A stretch of 64,000 bases of DNA from Nonlabens sp. YIK11 (GTDB lineage: Bacteria > Bacteroidota > Bacteroidia > Flavobacteriales > Flavobacteriaceae): assembly GCF_001413925.1 (NCBI RefSeq), contig NZ_LBMJ01000001.1, forward strand, positions 992,001 through 1,056,000, given 5' to 3'. A model generated the notes under the pieces. It made no database searches. It was given only the letters and a program-made list of their open reading frames with translations, and was not told where the DNA came from. Both the position numbers and the translations under genes were made by a program. Shown in pieces: positions 24,355-32,571 of the stretch. Position 1 is the stretch's first letter; each line of letters begins with the position of its first letter.

Positions 24355-25212
24355 ATGTTTGAAGACTTTAAAACGCTGTTACAAATCAAAAAATACAGCA
24401 GGAACACTATCAGGTCTTATATAGGCTTATTACACGTATTTCAAGACTTTATAGGCTTTCAAACACCTATAGAAAAGTTAGATAACTATTACCTTTTTGA
24501 CAAATTGGGCGAACTCATCCTTGTTAAAAGTTACGTATATACAACTCAAAAGCAATTGTTGAGCGCCATCAGGTTGTATCTATTTGAAATGCACAAAAGA
24601 GAGGTGGATTTTAAAAAGTTACAACCTCGGCCTCCGCAGCAAGTATTGCCGCAAATCTTGTCGTTAGAAGAAGTAACTCTACTGCTTAATAAGACAGAAA
24701 ATAAAAAGCACAAGGCCATGCTGGCCACAATATATGGTCTTGGGCTTAGAAGTGGTGAACTCATCAACCTCAAGATATCTGATCTGGACAAAAACCGCAA
24801 TTGCGTTTTCATCAGTCAGTCAAAAGGTCGTAAAGATAGAATCGTACCATACCCAGATTCCCTAAAGCCTATTTTAAAAGCCTACTATCAAGAGTATAAG
24901 CCTAAAACCTACCTTTTTGAAGGTCAAAAAAGGGAACAATATAGTGCGGGATCCCTACGAGCCGTTTTCAACAATGCATGCAAACGCGCTGGAATAACCA
25001 AAGATGTAACCTGTCATAACCTACGACACTCTTATGCCACGCATCTCTTAGATTCAGGAACAAACCTAAGAGTCATACAAAATTTATTGGGACACAATAA
25101 CATCAAGACAACATTGCTTTATACTCGGGTTTCTGATCGCAGTATCGTGAATACCTTAAGCCCATTGGTTTTTTTAAAACTCACCAGTGATGACAGTAGC
25201 GTTAATGCTTAA
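24355..25212 (+). CDS. tyrosine recombinase of the cassette array (IntI-like role)
   Basis: A 285-residue recombinase. The SAM-like N-terminal domain spans residues 1-90 and the catalytic domain runs from about 100. Catalytic residues are Arg132 (GLGLRSGEL), Lys157 or Lys160 (SKGRKDR), His221 and Arg224 (HNLRHSYATHLL), His247 (LLGHNN) and Tyr256 (LLYTRV). The C-terminus ends with an SPL-type motif as in XerC/IntI. Canonical IntI has an extra patch of about 20-35 residues before the HxxR box; here only a short linker (YKPKTYLFEGQ) is present. It is divergent from the cassettes and adjacent to the first core site, the position of intI in integrons. Confidence 0.9.
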   Translation: MFEDFKTLLQIKKYSRNTIRSYIGLLHVFQDFIGFQTPIEKLDNYYLFDKLGELILVKSYVYTTQKQLLSAIRLYLFEMHKREVDFKKLQPRPPQQVLPQILSLEEVTLLLNKTENKKHKAMLATIYGLGLRSGELINLKISDLDKNRNCVFISQSKGRKDRIVPYPDSLKPILKAYYQEYKPKTYLFEGQKREQYSAGSLRAVFNNACKRAGITKDVTCHNLRHSYATHLLDSGTNLRVIQNLLGHNNIKTTLLYTRVSDRSIVNTLSPLVFLKLTSDDSSVNA

Positions 25213-25298
25213 CATAGCTTTAGCGCAATGAATTGGAGATAAAAACAAAACCTAAAATCCTTTCTAAGCGCCCTTAAACTCCCATTTCACATGATTTT

Positions 25299-25327
25299 TG
25301 CCGAGTATCATTAGCGAGTATCATTTT
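25299..25327. repeat. right arm-type repeats of the island
   Basis: The pair GCCGAGTATCA and GCGAGTATCATTTT copies the pair at 2161-2188 near the other island end. This fits integrase arm sites. Confidence 0.6.
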
Positions 25328-25404
25328 GGTTATATTTGCAACATATTCTAAAAAACAGGTACTGTAAATGAGAGGATTAAGAATAAATAACGACAAGGTC
25401 ACAA

Positions 25405-25456
25405 ACTTAGGATCTAGTGCTTCACGGCGTGCAGGTTCGATTCCTGTCATCCGCAC
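25405..25456. repeat. attR: 52-bp copy of the tRNA-Leu 3' half
   Basis: Identical to 2037-2088. It is not a complete tRNA. Beyond it lies the terminator that would have belonged to the uninterrupted tRNA gene. Confidence 0.9.
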
Positions 25457-25460
25457 CAAG

Positions 25461-25490
25461 AAAAGCCCTTCAATTTTGAAGGGCTTTTTT
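25461..25490. terminator. terminator beyond attR
   Basis: AAAAGCCCTTCAA/TTGAAGGGCTTTT hairpin with a T-run on the plus strand and an A-run on the other side. It is likely the original tRNA-Leu terminator and also serves the minus-strand glycosylase gene. Confidence 0.75.
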
Positions 25491-25531
25491 GTTTTAAAAA
25501 CTCAGCTTTAAAGAGATCTAATTAGTACGTT

Positions 25532-26314
25532 CTATTTCTCTTGCCGCTTAGGCGAGAAATAGGTCGCGCGGCCACCTACCTTGATCTTCTCAATGGGTCC
25601 ACCGGTGTGGAAACAGGTGCCTTCCTTTTTTCTAAAATGCATGAGAAAATCCTCTGGGAAGCTGTCGTAATGCGCGTCGTTTTCAATGGCCACCTCGATA
25701 ACCTTTTTCATGGCGTCAAAAACGGCTTTGACATCAGTTTCGGTCATGTTCTCAATCTTTTTCTGTGGATGCATTTTTGCCTGGTACAGGATCTCATCTG
25801 CCATCCAGTTGCCCACGCCAGCCGCAACACTCTGATCCAGCAATACTTTTTTGATGTCAGTTTTTCGGGTGCTTAAAGAATTTTTAAAGTCCTCAAAGGA
25901 CAGCTCACGAGCATCATCGCTCAAGCCATGTTCCTCTTTATAATCGGCAATAGAATCTATCAAATCCCACCAGCCGAACTTTCTTTTGTTCTCAAACGCA
26001 AAGTGAAAATTGTTGTCAAAAGCCAATACGATATGGCCAAATTTAGGTCGGTCATCTGCTTCCTTATAATAATTGGGCCTACCCGTCATGCCAAAATGCA
26101 TCACCAGCACCTTAGGCCCAGTCGTGTTGACAAACAAATATTTCCCAATACGCTGTGTAGAAGTCAGCTGCTCGCTCACCAGGAATTTTTCAAAATCACC
26201 GTACGCTTTCTTGAGCAGCTTCTTGTCCCGACAATCCATAGATATGATCGTCTTGTGCAGGATCGTGCTGTCGATGTACACTTTATAACCATGTACTTCT
26301 GGTAATTCTGGCAT
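25532..26314 (-). CDS. Fpg/Nei-family DNA glycosylase with degenerate zinc finger
   Basis: A 260-residue base-excision repair enzyme of the Fpg/Nei family. The N-terminus is MPELPEV with the catalytic Pro2 and Glu3, followed by the H2TH domain (LLDQSVAAGVGNWMADEILYQAKMHP, about 158-183, with conserved Asn). The C-terminal hairpin (residues 234-258) keeps one Cys (Cys234) and the Arg of GGRATYF, but the other zinc ligands are replaced (CFHT for CxxC and SPKR for the second CxxC), so it is probably a zinc-less finger. It acts alone on oxidised bases. It lies outside the island, next to attR. Confidence 0.85.
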   Translation of the reverse strand: MPELPEVHGYKVYIDSTILHKTIISMDCRDKKLLKKAYGDFEKFLVSEQLTSTQRIGKYLFVNTTGPKVLVMHFGMTGRPNYYKEADDRPKFGHIVLAFDNNFHFAFENKRKFGWWDLIDSIADYKEEHGLSDDARELSFEDFKNSLSTRKTDIKKVLLDQSVAAGVGNWMADEILYQAKMHPQKKIENMTETDVKAVFDAMKKVIEVAIENDAHYDSFPEDFLMHFRKKEGTCFHTGGPIEKIKVGGRATYFSPKRQEK

Positions 26315-26452
26315 GTAGTTTTGATATTAAAATTAAAGAAAACGGTCATGTCAACGCCTTTCAGATTCCTATTTGATTGTTAAAACCCAAACATAACTAG
26401 CAAATTGATAGGTGTAATAACGAGAGATGGTCTTTTAACGAGTAGATATTTA

Positions 26453-26482
26453 ATGTTTTCGCTTTCGCGAAAGCGAAAACAT
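26453..26482. repeat. CGCTTTCGCGAAAGCG palindrome, copy 2 (30 bp)
   Basis: A perfect 30-bp palindrome with half-site ATGTTTTCGCTTTCG. It contains the same 16-bp core as the three other copies. Confidence 0.85.
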
Positions 26483-26664
26483 CAACCATCCTTTTTTACA
26501 GGGACAAACAGCATCAAGCCGTCCAGAAGTCGGTGCAAGTGTGCTTCCTAGGATATTCACCAAGAACTGATCTAATGATGATTATTTACTTTTTGTAGGG
26601 TTATTCTTCATTTATACCAATGGAAACGTTTATTAAGAAATTTTAACGTGTTAGAAAATATCTA

Positions 26665-26686
26665 TACATTTGTGTAATCGATTACA
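26665..26686 (+). promoter_or_regulatory. promoter box and LacI-type operator of uxaC
   Basis: The minus-7 box TACATTTG (26665-26672) directly abuts the palindrome TGTAATCGATTACA (26673-26686). A bound repressor would cover the start of transcription. The same layout occurs before susC. Confidence 0.8.
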
Positions 26687-26809
26687 AAGCTGTTTTTAAT
26701 AATATAATGCGGGACGATAACTTACTGTGAATTATATTTTCAAAATAGGAATCTGGGTAGAAGGCGATAGATTCATTAAAACTTGTAATCCATTATATAG
26801 CAGATAGCA

Positions 26810-28216
26810 ATGAGTAAAACATTTATAAACGAGAATTTCCTGTTGGACAACTCCTATTCTGAAGAGTTGTACCACACGTTTGCCAAGGATCAACCCATCA
26901 TTGATTACCATAATCACTTGTCACCAAAGCTGATTGCCGAGGATCATATTTTTGGCAACTGTACCAAAGTGTGGATCGATGGTGACCATTACAAATGGCG
27001 AGCAATGCGCACACTGGGCATTGATGAGAAATTCATCACCGGTGATGCTTCTGACAAGGATAAGTTTATGAAATGGGCAAAAACGGTTCCTTATACGCTA
27101 AGAAACCCACTATATCACTGGACACATCTGGAACTGGCTCGTTATTTTGATATTTATGATCTTCTCAATGAAAAATCTGCTGAAGGTATCTGGAATCAAA
27201 CTCAGGAAAAACTTAGCTCGCCAGAATATAGCTGCAGAAACTTGTTAGTTAAGGCAAATGCTAAAGTAGTGTGTACCACAGAAGATCCCATAGACACACT
27301 AGAGCATCACAAGCAATTAAGAAACAGTGATTATAAGGTCACGGTGAGCACTGCTTTTAGACCTGACAAGGCGATCATGATTGCTAATGACGGCTATAAT
27401 GATTACATCGATGCTTTGGCAAAGGCTGCAGATACTGACATACGTACTTATGAAGATTTATGCGCTGCGCTAGAATCTAGGATACAATATTTTCATGATC
27501 ATGGTTGTAGATTATGTGATCATGGACTCAACCAGATTTCTTCAGTTCCTTTTACGCAGTCTGAGGTGAAAACTATATTTGAAAATAGACGCAACGGTCA
27601 GGAACTATCAGATCAAGAGCGTTTGAAGTTTGAAAGCGCACTATTGATTTTCTTGTGCGAGACCTATCACAAACACGGTTGGGTGCAGCAGTTCCATCTA
27701 GGAGCACTGCGCAACAATAACAAAAGAATGCATGAATTGTTGGGTCCTGATACCGGTTGGGATTCTATAGGTGATTACTCTCAAGCCCAGCAATTGTCTT
27801 CCTTTTTAAACCGACTGGACAGCACCAATAAATTGACAAAAACTATTATTTACAACCTCAATCCTGCCGATAATGAAGTGATCGCCACCATGATTGGGAA
27901 TTTTAATGATGGTAGTGTCAAGGGCAAGGTACAGTTTGGTTCTGGATGGTGGTTCCTGGATCAAAAGGATGGCATGATCAAACAAATGAATGCCTTATCC
28001 AATATGGGATTGATAAGCTGCTTTATTGGAATGCTAACAGATTCCAGAAGTTTCCTTTCCTTCCCACGACACGAATATTTTAGACGCGTGCTTTGTAATC
28101 TACTGGGTGATGAAATGAAGCGAGGCGAGTTGCCTTATGACATGGAGCTAGTGGGCAAGATGGTGTCTAATATTTGCTACCACAATGCTAACGAATACTT
28201 TGATTTTAAAAGTTGA
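26810..28216 (+). CDS. uxaC: glucuronate/galacturonate isomerase
   Basis: A 468-residue uronate isomerase that converts D-galacturonate to D-tagaturonate (and glucuronate to fructuronate), the first intracellular step for the galacturonate released from pectin. The metal-binding motif IDYHNHLSP lies near residues 31-39. Other family blocks include the region around WKWRAMR-like (KWRAMRTLGI) and GWVQQFHLGALRNNN near residue 300. The length is normal. It is the first gene of uxaC-uxaB-uxaA, 123 bp downstream of an operator. Confidence 0.95.
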   Translation: MSKTFINENFLLDNSYSEELYHTFAKDQPIIDYHNHLSPKLIAEDHIFGNCTKVWIDGDHYKWRAMRTLGIDEKFITGDASDKDKFMKWAKTVPYTLRNPLYHWTHLELARYFDIYDLLNEKSAEGIWNQTQEKLSSPEYSCRNLLVKANAKVVCTTEDPIDTLEHHKQLRNSDYKVTVSTAFRPDKAIMIANDGYNDYIDALAKAADTDIRTYEDLCAALESRIQYFHDHGCRLCDHGLNQISSVPFTQSEVKTIFENRRNGQELSDQERLKFESALLIFLCETYHKHGWVQQFHLGALRNNNKRMHELLGPDTGWDSIGDYSQAQQLSSFLNRLDSTNKLTKTIIYNLNPADNEVIATMIGNFNDGSVKGKVQFGSGWWFLDQKDGMIKQMNALSNMGLISCFIGMLTDSRSFLSFPRHEYFRRVLCNLLGDEMKRGELPYDMELVGKMVSNICYHNANEYFDFKS

Positions 28217-28286
28217 TAAAACACTCAGAGAAGCTGTGATAGGATAGAACCTATTCAACCTCTTCCAACCTAAAATACCAAAAATC

Positions 28287-29762
28287 ATGATTGAAGTTGT
28301 AGAAAAAAAGACGGCACTCAACAGAACCAATGTCGATGCAGGCAAGAAACTGCCTATAAAGGTGGTACAGTTTGGCGAGGGAAATTTCCTAAGAGCATTC
28401 ATAGAATATGCTTTCCAAAAACTCAATCAAAAAACAAACTTTAATGCCGGTATCGCCGTAGTGCAACCCATTGATCGCGGTATGGTCGACATGCTCAATG
28501 ATCAAGATGGACTCTATACCTTGTTTTTGAAAGGAATCAAAAAAGGTGAAGAAATACAGCATCAAGAGTTGATTACCAATATCGTAAAAGGCGTAGATCC
28601 CTATAAGGATTTCGAGGACTATTTGAGTCTAGCCAAGGAAGAAGAGCTTCAATTTATTATTTCCAACACGACAGAAGCTGGTATTGCTTATGTTGCTACA
28701 GACTCGATGGAAATGAAGCCACCATCATCATTTCCCGCAAAGCTTACTGTTTTATTGCACGAGAGATTCCAGCATTTTCAAGGGAATCCAGAGAAAGGAT
28801 TGACCATCATCCCATGTGAGTTGATCAATCATAATTCTGAAACTCTAAAGGAAATCATCTATAAATATTGTGAGGATTGGAAACTGGATGAAAGTTTCAA
28901 AAAATGGTTGGAAAACCATTGTTCGTTTCACAGCACGCTGGTGGATCGTATTGTTCCAGGATATCCTAAGGATGAAATTGAAGCATACAACGCACAGCTA
29001 CCGTATAAGGATAACTTAATCGTGAGTGCTGAAGCTTTTTTACTTTGGGTGATAGAAGGTGCTGATGAGCTCAAGGCGAAATTACCTTTCCATAAAACTG
29101 ACCTAGATGTCAAAATAGTAAAGGATATGCAACCTTATAGAACGCGCAAGGTGCGTATATTAAATGGAGCGCATACCGCAATGGTACCATTCTCATTACT
29201 GTATGGAAACGCGACCGTAAAGGAAACAGTAGATAATGACTTTACGGGTACTTTCGTGAACAACGCGATTTTTGAAGAGATTAATAATGTGTTGCCTATG
29301 GATAAGGCAGAACTAGACAGTTTTGCGGACGAGATTTTAGATCGTTTCAGAAATCCATTTATCAAACATCAATTAGCAGATATTGCCCTTAATTCTGTTT
29401 CCAAATTCAAGGTACGCGTGTTACCTAGCCTTTTAGAGTATGTTGAGAAATACAATCGATTGCCTACTCATTTGACCTTTGCTTTTGCCTGTTTGATCAG
29501 GTTCTATAAAGGAACCTGGAATGGTGAAGACCTACCGATAAAAGATAGTGACGAGGTGGTCGCTTTTTTCAAAAAAGTTTGGTCAACAAATGACTTGAAT
29601 CAAGTGGTGGAACAGACCTTATCAAATTCTGACTTTTGGGATGAAGACTTGACAAAAGTACCTCACTTACCTAGCGCTATCATTTTAGCCTTAAATGAAA
29701 TCGATTCCCATGGAATCGAAAAGGGATTTAAAAATTTCGCTACAAAAAACAGTAATCAATAG
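28287..29762 (+). CDS. uxaB: tagaturonate reductase (altronate oxidoreductase)
   Basis: A 491-residue NAD-dependent dehydrogenase of the mannitol dehydrogenase family that reduces tagaturonate to altronate. The Rossmann part begins VVQFGEGNFLRAFIEY (about residues 25-40). The C-terminal domain has the conserved KVRILNGAHTAM block near residue 287. It sits 70 bp after uxaC and 7 bp before uxaA, so the three form one operon for galacturonate catabolism. Confidence 0.92.
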   Translation: MIEVVEKKTALNRTNVDAGKKLPIKVVQFGEGNFLRAFIEYAFQKLNQKTNFNAGIAVVQPIDRGMVDMLNDQDGLYTLFLKGIKKGEEIQHQELITNIVKGVDPYKDFEDYLSLAKEEELQFIISNTTEAGIAYVATDSMEMKPPSSFPAKLTVLLHERFQHFQGNPEKGLTIIPCELINHNSETLKEIIYKYCEDWKLDESFKKWLENHCSFHSTLVDRIVPGYPKDEIEAYNAQLPYKDNLIVSAEAFLLWVIEGADELKAKLPFHKTDLDVKIVKDMQPYRTRKVRILNGAHTAMVPFSLLYGNATVKETVDNDFTGTFVNNAIFEEINNVLPMDKAELDSFADEILDRFRNPFIKHQLADIALNSVSKFKVRVLPSLLEYVEKYNRLPTHLTFAFACLIRFYKGTWNGEDLPIKDSDEVVAFFKKVWSTNDLNQVVEQTLSNSDFWDEDLTKVPHLPSAIILALNEIDSHGIEKGFKNFATKNSNQ

Positions 29763-29769
29763 AAACATC

Positions 29770-31383
29770 ATGCAAAAGAAACTGATCAAGGTACATCTAG
29801 AGGATAATGTCGCCGTAGCCTTAGTAAAAATTCTTGCTGGCGATTTAATTTCTTTTGAAGATCAATCCATAGTAGCGGTTACAGATGTCAAAGCAAAACA
29901 CAAAATATCGCTGGTAGACCTTGATGAAGGTGATGATATTTTCATGTATGGCGTTCTCGTAGGTAAAGCGAATTCACCCATTCAAAGAGGAGCTGTTCTC
30001 ACGATTGAAAACGTCAAGCACCAAAGTGCTGAAGTTTCCCAGAAGACCGCTACTATTGGCTGGAATCCACCCAATGTAGAGCAATGGAAGGATCGCACCT
30101 TTATGGGATATCACAGAGAAGATGGACAAGTAGGAACAGCTAATGTCTGGCTGTTTTTCCCATTGGTATTTTGCGAAAACAGAAATATTGAGACTCTTAA
30201 AGAAGTCTTTGAAAAGGAACTGCTCACACAACCTAAAAACAACTACCGCAACCTTTTGAGATCCTTGGTTCAAAATGGAGGTGATACAGAAACGGTAGAG
30301 GTTGATGAGCCAGAAAGAGTTTTTAAAAACGTGGACGTGAAGTTCATCACGCATCCTGGAGGCTGTGGTGGTATACGACAAGATTCAGAAAGCCTCGCTA
30401 GATTGCTTGCTGGTTACGTACACAATCCTAATGTTGTAGGCGCAACAGTATTAAGTTTAGGGTGTCAAAACCTTCAAATAGAAGTTTTTGAAAATGCCTT
30501 GAAAGCCATTAGTCCCAACAACAAGAAACCTATTTTGATGTATGAGCAGCAAAAGATGGGAACAGTGGATGATATGCTTAATAGCATTATAAAAAGCTCA
30601 TTTGAAGCCATCAAAGAGGCCAATACACTGGAACGCAAACCGGCACCGCTGTCAAAACTTAAATTAGGATTAGAATGTGGTGGATCAGATGGATTTTCCG
30701 GTATTTCTGCTAATCCAACATTAGGTTACACATCAGATATGCTTGTGGCATTAGGCGGTACCGCAATATTATCAGAGTTTCCAGAATTGTGTGGAGTAGA
30801 GCAGGAGCTGGTCAATCGATGTGAGACAGAAGAATCTGCCAATAAGTTTCTAGACTTAATGAAAGCATTTGAAAAATCTGTGGTAGATGCTGGTTCTGGT
30901 TTTGATATGAACCCGTCACCTGGAAATATTAAGGATGGATTGATCACAGATGCCATGAAGTCTGCAGGTGCAGCAAAAAAAGGCGGAACATCACCGGTAG
31001 TGGATGTTTTGGATTATGGTGAATACGTGACTAAGCCAGGTTTGAATCTGCTATGTACACCAGGTAATGATGTAGAAAGTACTACGGCGATGGTAGGTGC
31101 AGGAGCAAATATTGTTTTGTTCACCACCGGTTTAGGAACTCCAACAGGAAACCCAATTGCTCCTATTGTAAAGGTGTCTTCGAATTCCGAATTGGCTCGT
31201 AAAATGAGCGACATCATCGACATTGATACCGGTGGTATTATTACGGGAGAAAAAACAATCGAAGAAATGGCAGAGGAAACTCTCAATGCCATCATAGAAA
31301 TTGCTTCAGGTAAGGTGCCTTCAAAAGCAAATCTCTTAAATCAAAATGATTTCATTCCGTGGAAACGTGGTGTCTCCTTGTAA
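29770..31383 (+). CDS. uxaA: altronate dehydratase
   Basis: A 537-residue enzyme that dehydrates D-altronate to 2-keto-3-deoxygluconate. The N-terminal SAF-like domain (about 1-95, HLEDNVAVALVKI, HKISLVDL) is fused to the large UxaA/GarD catalytic domain, with THPGGCGGIRQDS near residue 200, LECGGSDGFSGI near 300 and GLGTPTGNPIAPI near 455. The frame is open 75 bases further upstream, overlapping uxaB, but the ATG at 29770 gives the family N-terminus. The final steps (kdgK, kdgA) are not in this window. Confidence 0.93.
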   Translation: MQKKLIKVHLEDNVAVALVKILAGDLISFEDQSIVAVTDVKAKHKISLVDLDEGDDIFMYGVLVGKANSPIQRGAVLTIENVKHQSAEVSQKTATIGWNPPNVEQWKDRTFMGYHREDGQVGTANVWLFFPLVFCENRNIETLKEVFEKELLTQPKNNYRNLLRSLVQNGGDTETVEVDEPERVFKNVDVKFITHPGGCGGIRQDSESLARLLAGYVHNPNVVGATVLSLGCQNLQIEVFENALKAISPNNKKPILMYEQQKMGTVDDMLNSIIKSSFEAIKEANTLERKPAPLSKLKLGLECGGSDGFSGISANPTLGYTSDMLVALGGTAILSEFPELCGVEQELVNRCETEESANKFLDLMKAFEKSVVDAGSGFDMNPSPGNIKDGLITDAMKSAGAAKKGGTSPVVDVLDYGEYVTKPGLNLLCTPGNDVESTTAMVGAGANIVLFTTGLGTPTGNPIAPIVKVSSNSELARKMSDIIDIDTGGIITGEKTIEEMAEETLNAIIEIASGKVPSKANLLNQNDFIPWKRGVSL

Positions 31384-31385
31384 GA

Positions 31386-32405
31386 CTATCGCTGCGAGGA
31401 CTTTCTAATTACTAACTCAGGTTTGAGGACAATCTTTTTTTGCGTCTTCAATTTTTTCTTGTTGTTTACTTCTTCCAGAAAAACTTGTGCCGTGAGACGG
31501 CCCATTTCGATAGGTGATTGATCCACAGAGGATATGGATAAATCCATAAACCTGGTAAAAGGTTCATTACTAAATCCTACAACACAAATATCTTGAGGAA
31601 TTTTCAAGCCATGGGCTTTGATTTCCTGAATGGCACCCAAAGCCGTAAAATCACTGGAAGAAAAGATGCCGTCAGGTCTATGCTCCATTTCAAGAAATTC
31701 CTTAGTGATCCTTCTACCTTCATCAATTTTACTGGCAGATTCGATTACAAGGTTTTCGTCAAATTCTAGTCCGTGATCCAGCAATGCCTGTTTATAGCCA
31801 GCATAACGGTCTCTAAAGATTTCTAAAGAACGATTGTTGGATAAATGAACAATACGCTTACAACCTTGATCAATCAAATGTTTAGTGGCGGTATAGGCAC
31901 CATCAAAGTCATCAATAGTAACAGAGCTGATACCTTCCATATCCCGTTTTCTATCAAAGAAGATCAAAGGGACTTGTTTTTGAAACAGGCTATCAAACAC
32001 TTTACCATTGGCCTTTGAATTACTAATGGACATTAAAACACCATCCACTTGAGCATTCAATAAAGAATTGATATTACCAGTTTCTAAGCTTTCCTGATCA
32101 TGTGTTTGACAAATAATGACGTGATATCCTTGAGGATAAAGCTCTTCTTCTATACCTCTAATAACAGATGCAAAAAAATTACTATCCATTCTCGGGACTA
32201 TGACACCAACGTTAAAGCTTTTACCACTTTTGAGAGCTCGGGCAAGCGTGTTTTGCTCATAGTTCATTTCTAGAGCGGTTTGCTTTACAAGCTTGCGAGT
32301 GTTTTCACTTATTTTTTTGTTATCATTAAGTGCTCTTGATACTGTGGCTGCGGTAAGATTAAGTTTTGCCGCTATGTCGTAAATGGTCGTTTTCTTCTTC
32401 ATCAA
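31386..32405 (-). CDS. LacI-family regulator of the pectin locus
   Basis: A 339-residue regulator. The N-terminal helix-turn-helix is TIYDIAAKLNLTAATVSRAL (about 7-26), followed by the periplasmic-binding-protein-like sensor domain from about residue 60 to the end. It is convergent with uxaA (2 bases apart) and divergent from the PL9 lyase. Six palindromes of the TGTAATCGATTACA type in this locus are its likely operators, one of them (32525-32538) in its own upstream region. The inducer is presumably a pectin-derived uronate. Confidence 0.9.
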   Translation of the reverse strand: MMKKKTTIYDIAAKLNLTAATVSRALNDNKKISENTRKLVKQTALEMNYEQNTLARALKSGKSFNVGVIVPRMDSNFFASVIRGIEEELYPQGYHVIICQTHDQESLETGNINSLLNAQVDGVLMSISNSKANGKVFDSLFQKQVPLIFFDRKRDMEGISSVTIDDFDGAYTATKHLIDQGCKRIVHLSNNRSLEIFRDRYAGYKQALLDHGLEFDENLVIESASKIDEGRRITKEFLEMEHRPDGIFSSSDFTALGAIQEIKAHGLKIPQDICVVGFSNEPFTRFMDLSISSVDQSPIEMGRLTAQVFLEEVNNKKKLKTQKKIVLKPELVIRKSSQR

Positions 32406-32516
32406 TGGTTTGGTGGTACACCGTAAAAATACGAAACTTTAATATGGAATAGTCATGCAAGGTACTTGCAGCATGAGTGTGAGGAGCTTTCCAACTTAAC
32501 TGGATTTTCGATTGGC

Positions 32517-32538
32517 TAATTTAATGTAATCGATTACC
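32517..32538 (+). promoter_or_regulatory. operator between lacI-type gene and PL9 lyase
   Basis: TGTAATCGATTACC at 32525-32538, directly after a TAATTTAA box (32517-32524). It can control the PL9 gene and the regulator itself. Confidence 0.75.
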
Positions 32539-32571
32539 TTCGGTCTGAGAAGAATCTCAAATTTTAATGAT

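Larger units (their letters stand above)
2037..25456. mobile_element. tRNA-Leu genomic island carrying an integron-like array
   Basis: The element is about 23.4 kb and bounded by 52-bp direct repeats. It encodes one recombinase next to attL (2093-3385) and a second next to the cassette array (24355-25212). It carries no visible conjugation, replication or relaxase gene, so it is not self-transmissible from what can be seen. The CGCTTTCGCGAAAGCG palindrome that punctuates the surrounding chromosome was not found inside it, which agrees with foreign origin. Confidence 0.85.
26315..26809. other. intergenic region before the pectin locus
   Basis: A 495-bp gap holding a 30-bp palindrome, the uxaC promoter box and the first LacI-type operator. 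I see no gene in it. Confidence 0.6.

Noticed and set aside
25274..25459. Reading frame with MTGIEPARREALDPK on the minus strand near attR and also near tRNA-Leu
   Set aside because: This is the antisense translation of the tRNA 3' half, a known false-gene signature.
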